This document shows positions 4,504 to 6,810 of a stretch of DNA of 6,810 nucleotides, piece after piece. Source of the stretch: UBA5266 sp002411545 (GTDB taxonomy: Bacteria > Bacteroidota > Bacteroidia > Bacteroidales > WCHB1-69); NCBI GenBank assembly GCA_028693085.1, contig JAQUWC010000093.1, positions 1-6,810 on the forward strand, given 5' to 3'. Positions within the stretch are counted from its first letter, which is position 1, and each line of letters starts with the position of its first letter. The position numbers and the translations under genes were made by a program. Below the pieces are notes generated by a model. That model was not told the DNA's origin and did no database searches. It saw nothing but the letters and a program-made list of their open reading frames with translations.

Positions 4504-6810
4504 ATGGATATTTCTTACAATTGGCTAAAAGACTACTTACAAACGGATTTAACCAACGAACAAATGTCGTACATCCTTACCGACATCGGCTTAGAAGTAG
4601 AAGGCATTCGTCGGTATGAAAGCATAAAAGGAGGTTTGGAAGGTATTTGCATAGGGAAAGTCATCAGCTGTGAAAAGCACCCCAATGCCGACCGTTTACA
4701 CATTACACAAGTAGATGTGGGCGAAAACGCTACCCTTCAAATTGTATGCGGAGCTCCCAACGTAGCCGCCGGTCAGAGTGTAGTGGTAGCACGCATAGGC
4801 GCCACCCTCTATCCTACCGAAAAAGAAGCTTTTACCATCAAAAAATCCAAAATCAGAGAGGCTATTTCTGAAGGGATGATCTGCGCCGAAGACGAATTGG
4901 GAATAGGCTCTTCGCATGCCGGCATCATGGTACTCAACGATGCACCTCCCTGTGGCATGCCTGCCAAAGAATATTTTAAGATTGCGGTCGATACCATTTT
5001 CGAAATCGGACTCACCCCGAACCGCAGCGATGCCGCCTCACACCTTGGAGTAGCCAGAGATGTTCTTGCCTATCTGAAAACACATCATCCTACAACGCAA
5101 CGCTTACGTTACCCCGAAATCACTTCGTTTCCGACTAACACCGCACCCAATCCCATCCAAATCACCATTGAAGACACCGAGGCTTGTCCGAGATATAGTG
5201 GATTATGCATCGCTGACGTAACCGTTAAAGAATCGCCCGAATGGCTGAAAAACCGCTTGAATGCCATCAACATACGACCAATCAACAACATTGTCGATAT
5301 TACGCAATACATACTTTTCGAATTCGGACAACCCCTACACGCCTTCGATGCCGATAAAATCAAAGGCAAAAAAGTAATCATTAAGAAATTAGCCGAGGGG
5401 ACTCCCTTTGTTACCTTGGATAGCATCGAAAGAAAATTAACCGACAAAGACCTTATGATTTGCAACGATACGGAACCCATGTGCATAGCCGGTGTGATGG
5501 GAGGCAAAGACTCGGGGATTACTGCCGAAACCAAGCATGTGTTTCTCGAAAGCGCTTACTTCAACCCTGTGAGTATACGAAAAACCTCCAAACACCACAG
5601 CCTAAAAACCGACGCTTCCTTTCGTTACGAACGTGGATGCGACCCCAACATCACGACCTATGCCCTGCAACGCGCCGCCTTACTGATACAACAAATTGCC
5701 GGAGGAAGTATTTCTACTCCTACCGACGTCTACCCTACTCCTATCAAAAAAAAGGAAGTAACATTGCATTATCAACGTTTAAACGCACTCATAGGCAAAG
5801 AAATAGACAGAGAAACTGTGGATAAGATTATCCTGGCTTTAGAGATGAAGATCACAGCCAAAACCGACGACAGCATATGCATTGCCGTTCCTACCAATAA
5901 ACCCGACGTAACGCGCGAAGCCGATGTGATCGAAGAATTTCTACGCATTTACGGCTACAATCACGTTGAGACGACAAACACCTTTACCTACACCCCGTCT
6001 ACCCTAAAAGAAAATCCGCTGATAGCACTGAAAGAACGGATTTCATCCTATCTAAGCAGCAACGGATTTTTCGAAATTATGAACAATTCACTCACCAAAA
6101 GCGAATATGCCGATTTCGATTTTATCAACAAACAGGAAACGATCAGCCTGCTCAATCCACTGAGCAAAGACCTCCAACACATGCGACAAAGCCTATTGTT
6201 TGGCGGATTGGAAAGCATTGTCAACAACATCAACCATTCCAACGAAAACCTACGTTTGTATGAATTCGGGACCATCTACAACAGGAACCTCCACACAACG
6301 AGTGATCACAGTGTTGTTGAACGCTATTTACATCAAACACATCTAGCTCTTTTCGTTACTGGCAAACAACACTCCGAATCCTGGCAATACAAAGCGAACG
6401 ACCTCGATTTTTACTATCTGAAAAATACAATCGAAAATGTATTGTCGAAAGCCAATTTCGACCTAAAACGCTTTACCTGTCAGAGTGAATTAACGGCAGG
6501 GGCACTTTGTCATGTGCTAAACTATGCGTTTGACTCGCAAACTATTCTACGCATCGGCGAAGTCAACAAGGATGTCTTGAAACACTTCGGGATTAAACAA
6601 AACGTATATTATGCCGACATCGATTGCGACAAACTCATCGCTTTGGATATCAAGAAAAAAGTACTGTTTAAAGAACTCAATAAGTTTCCTGAAGTGGAAC
6701 GTGACCTGGCCCTCCTACTCGATAAACACATTACCTATAAAGAAGTAGAAGCCTTAGCGTTTAAAACCGAAAGAAAGCTTCTTAAATCCGTCAACCTCTT
6801 CGATGTGTAC
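4504..6810 (+). CDS. pheT: phenylalanyl-tRNA synthetase beta subunit (3' end outside window)
   Basis: PheT pairs with PheS in the cytoplasmic (alpha-beta)2 enzyme that charges tRNA-Phe; the beta subunit binds tRNA and removes mischarged tyrosine. All 769 visible codons are open. Seen in order: N-terminal MDISYNWLKDYL; the OB-fold tRNA-binding domain (about 40-150) with HPNADRLH (59-66) and IVCGAPNVAAGQ; the NRSDAASHLGVARD motif (173-186); the B3/B4 editing domain (about 225-385) with RYSG at 230 and KTDASFRYERGCDP (368-381); the B5 domain with VPTNKPDVTREADVIEEF (462-479) and RIYGYNHV; the catalytic-like core; and the start of the C-terminal anticodon-binding domain (FDX-ACB, from about 722, FPEVERDLALLL). 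Bacterial PheT is about 790-820 residues, so some 25-50 are missing. pheS is not adjacent upstream, as is common in this phylum. Base composition is much less AT-rich than the region to its left. Confidence 0.97.
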   Translation, partial: MDISYNWLKDYLQTDLTNEQMSYILTDIGLEVEGIRRYESIKGGLEGICIGKVISCEKHPNADRLHITQVDVGENATLQIVCGAPNVAAGQSVVVARIGATLYPTEKEAFTIKKSKIREAISEGMICAEDELGIGSSHAGIMVLNDAPPCGMPAKEYFKIAVDTIFEIGLTPNRSDAASHLGVARDVLAYLKTHHPTTQRLRYPEITSFPTNTAPNPIQITIEDTEACPRYSGLCIADVTVKESPEWLKNRLNAINIRPINNIVDITQYILFEFGQPLHAFDADKIKGKKVIIKKLAEGTPFVTLDSIERKLTDKDLMICNDTEPMCIAGVMGGKDSGITAETKHVFLESAYFNPVSIRKTSKHHSLKTDASFRYERGCDPNITTYALQRAALLIQQIAGGSISTPTDVYPTPIKKKEVTLHYQRLNALIGKEIDRETVDKIILALEMKITAKTDDSICIAVPTNKPDVTREADVIEEFLRIYGYNHVETTNTFTYTPSTLKENPLIALKERISSYLSSNGFFEIMNNSLTKSEYADFDFINKQETISLLNPLSKDLQHMRQSLLFGGLESIVNNINHSNENLRLYEFGTIYNRNLHTTSDHSVVERYLHQTHLALFVTGKQHSESWQYKANDLDFYYLKNTIENVLSKANFDLKRFTCQSELTAGALCHVLNYAFDSQTILRIGEVNKDVLKHFGIKQNVYYADIDCDKLIALDIKKKVLFKELNKFPEVERDLALLLDKHITYKEVEALAFKTERKLLKSVNLFDVY

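Noticed and set aside
4696..6275. Antisense and offset ORFs inside pheT (for example 4696-4917, 4809-5015, 5109-5534, 6048-6275 on minus, 5460-5825 on plus)
   Set aside because: They are shadows of the continuous, motif-rich pheT frame; none has a protein-like composition or its own expression signals.

Overview
The window looks like a piece of a Bacteroidota chromosome, most likely Bacteroidales. Three things point there: exact matches to the Bacteroidota promoter -7 element TAnnTTTG upstream of several genes, starts in A-rich leaders mostly without Shine-Dalgarno sequences, and a secreted protein with a typical 'CFS|Q' signal-peptidase I site. The genus cannot be read from the sequence. 

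Layout. Bases 1-41 hold the last codons of a gene that begins outside the window. Bases 121-366 are a small, less AT-rich block in which two overlapping frames both look protein-like. One is a promoter/RBS-equipped 62-codon ORF; the other is a start-less fragment resembling the N-terminus of large mobile-element 'polyvalent' proteins of Bacteroidales. A very AT-rich stretch follows, with a long imperfect palindrome (592-644) and a minus-strand membrane-protein gene (633-1229). About 680 bp without a convincing gene leads to a promoter and three plus-strand genes for orphan envelope proteins: a secreted 207-aa protein (1914-2537), a 264-aa lipoprotein (2772-3566) and a 134-aa single-pass membrane protein (3635-4039). 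The second and third of these genes are each preceded by a copy of a ~110-bp repeat, about 94% identical by hand alignment. The right part of the repeat looks like the modular multi-repeat end of an IS21-type insertion sequence. Repeat, gene, repeat, gene therefore alternate like cassettes. A gene-free stretch (4040-4503) with a GC-richer decayed block precedes pheT, the phenylalanyl-tRNA synthetase beta subunit, which fills the rest of the window and runs off its end. 

Interpretation. pheT is a core housekeeping gene of ordinary base composition. Everything from about 1 to 4500 is AT-rich accessory DNA beside it, with mobile-element debris and orphan envelope genes. Nothing shows that the three envelope genes form one pathway; their common traits are envelope targeting, AT-richness and the flanking repeats. 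No CRISPR array, tRNA or rRNA was seen. The feature most worth following is the repeat-bounded series of small envelope genes, which could be a recombining accessory-gene array or simply IS-scarred DNA.
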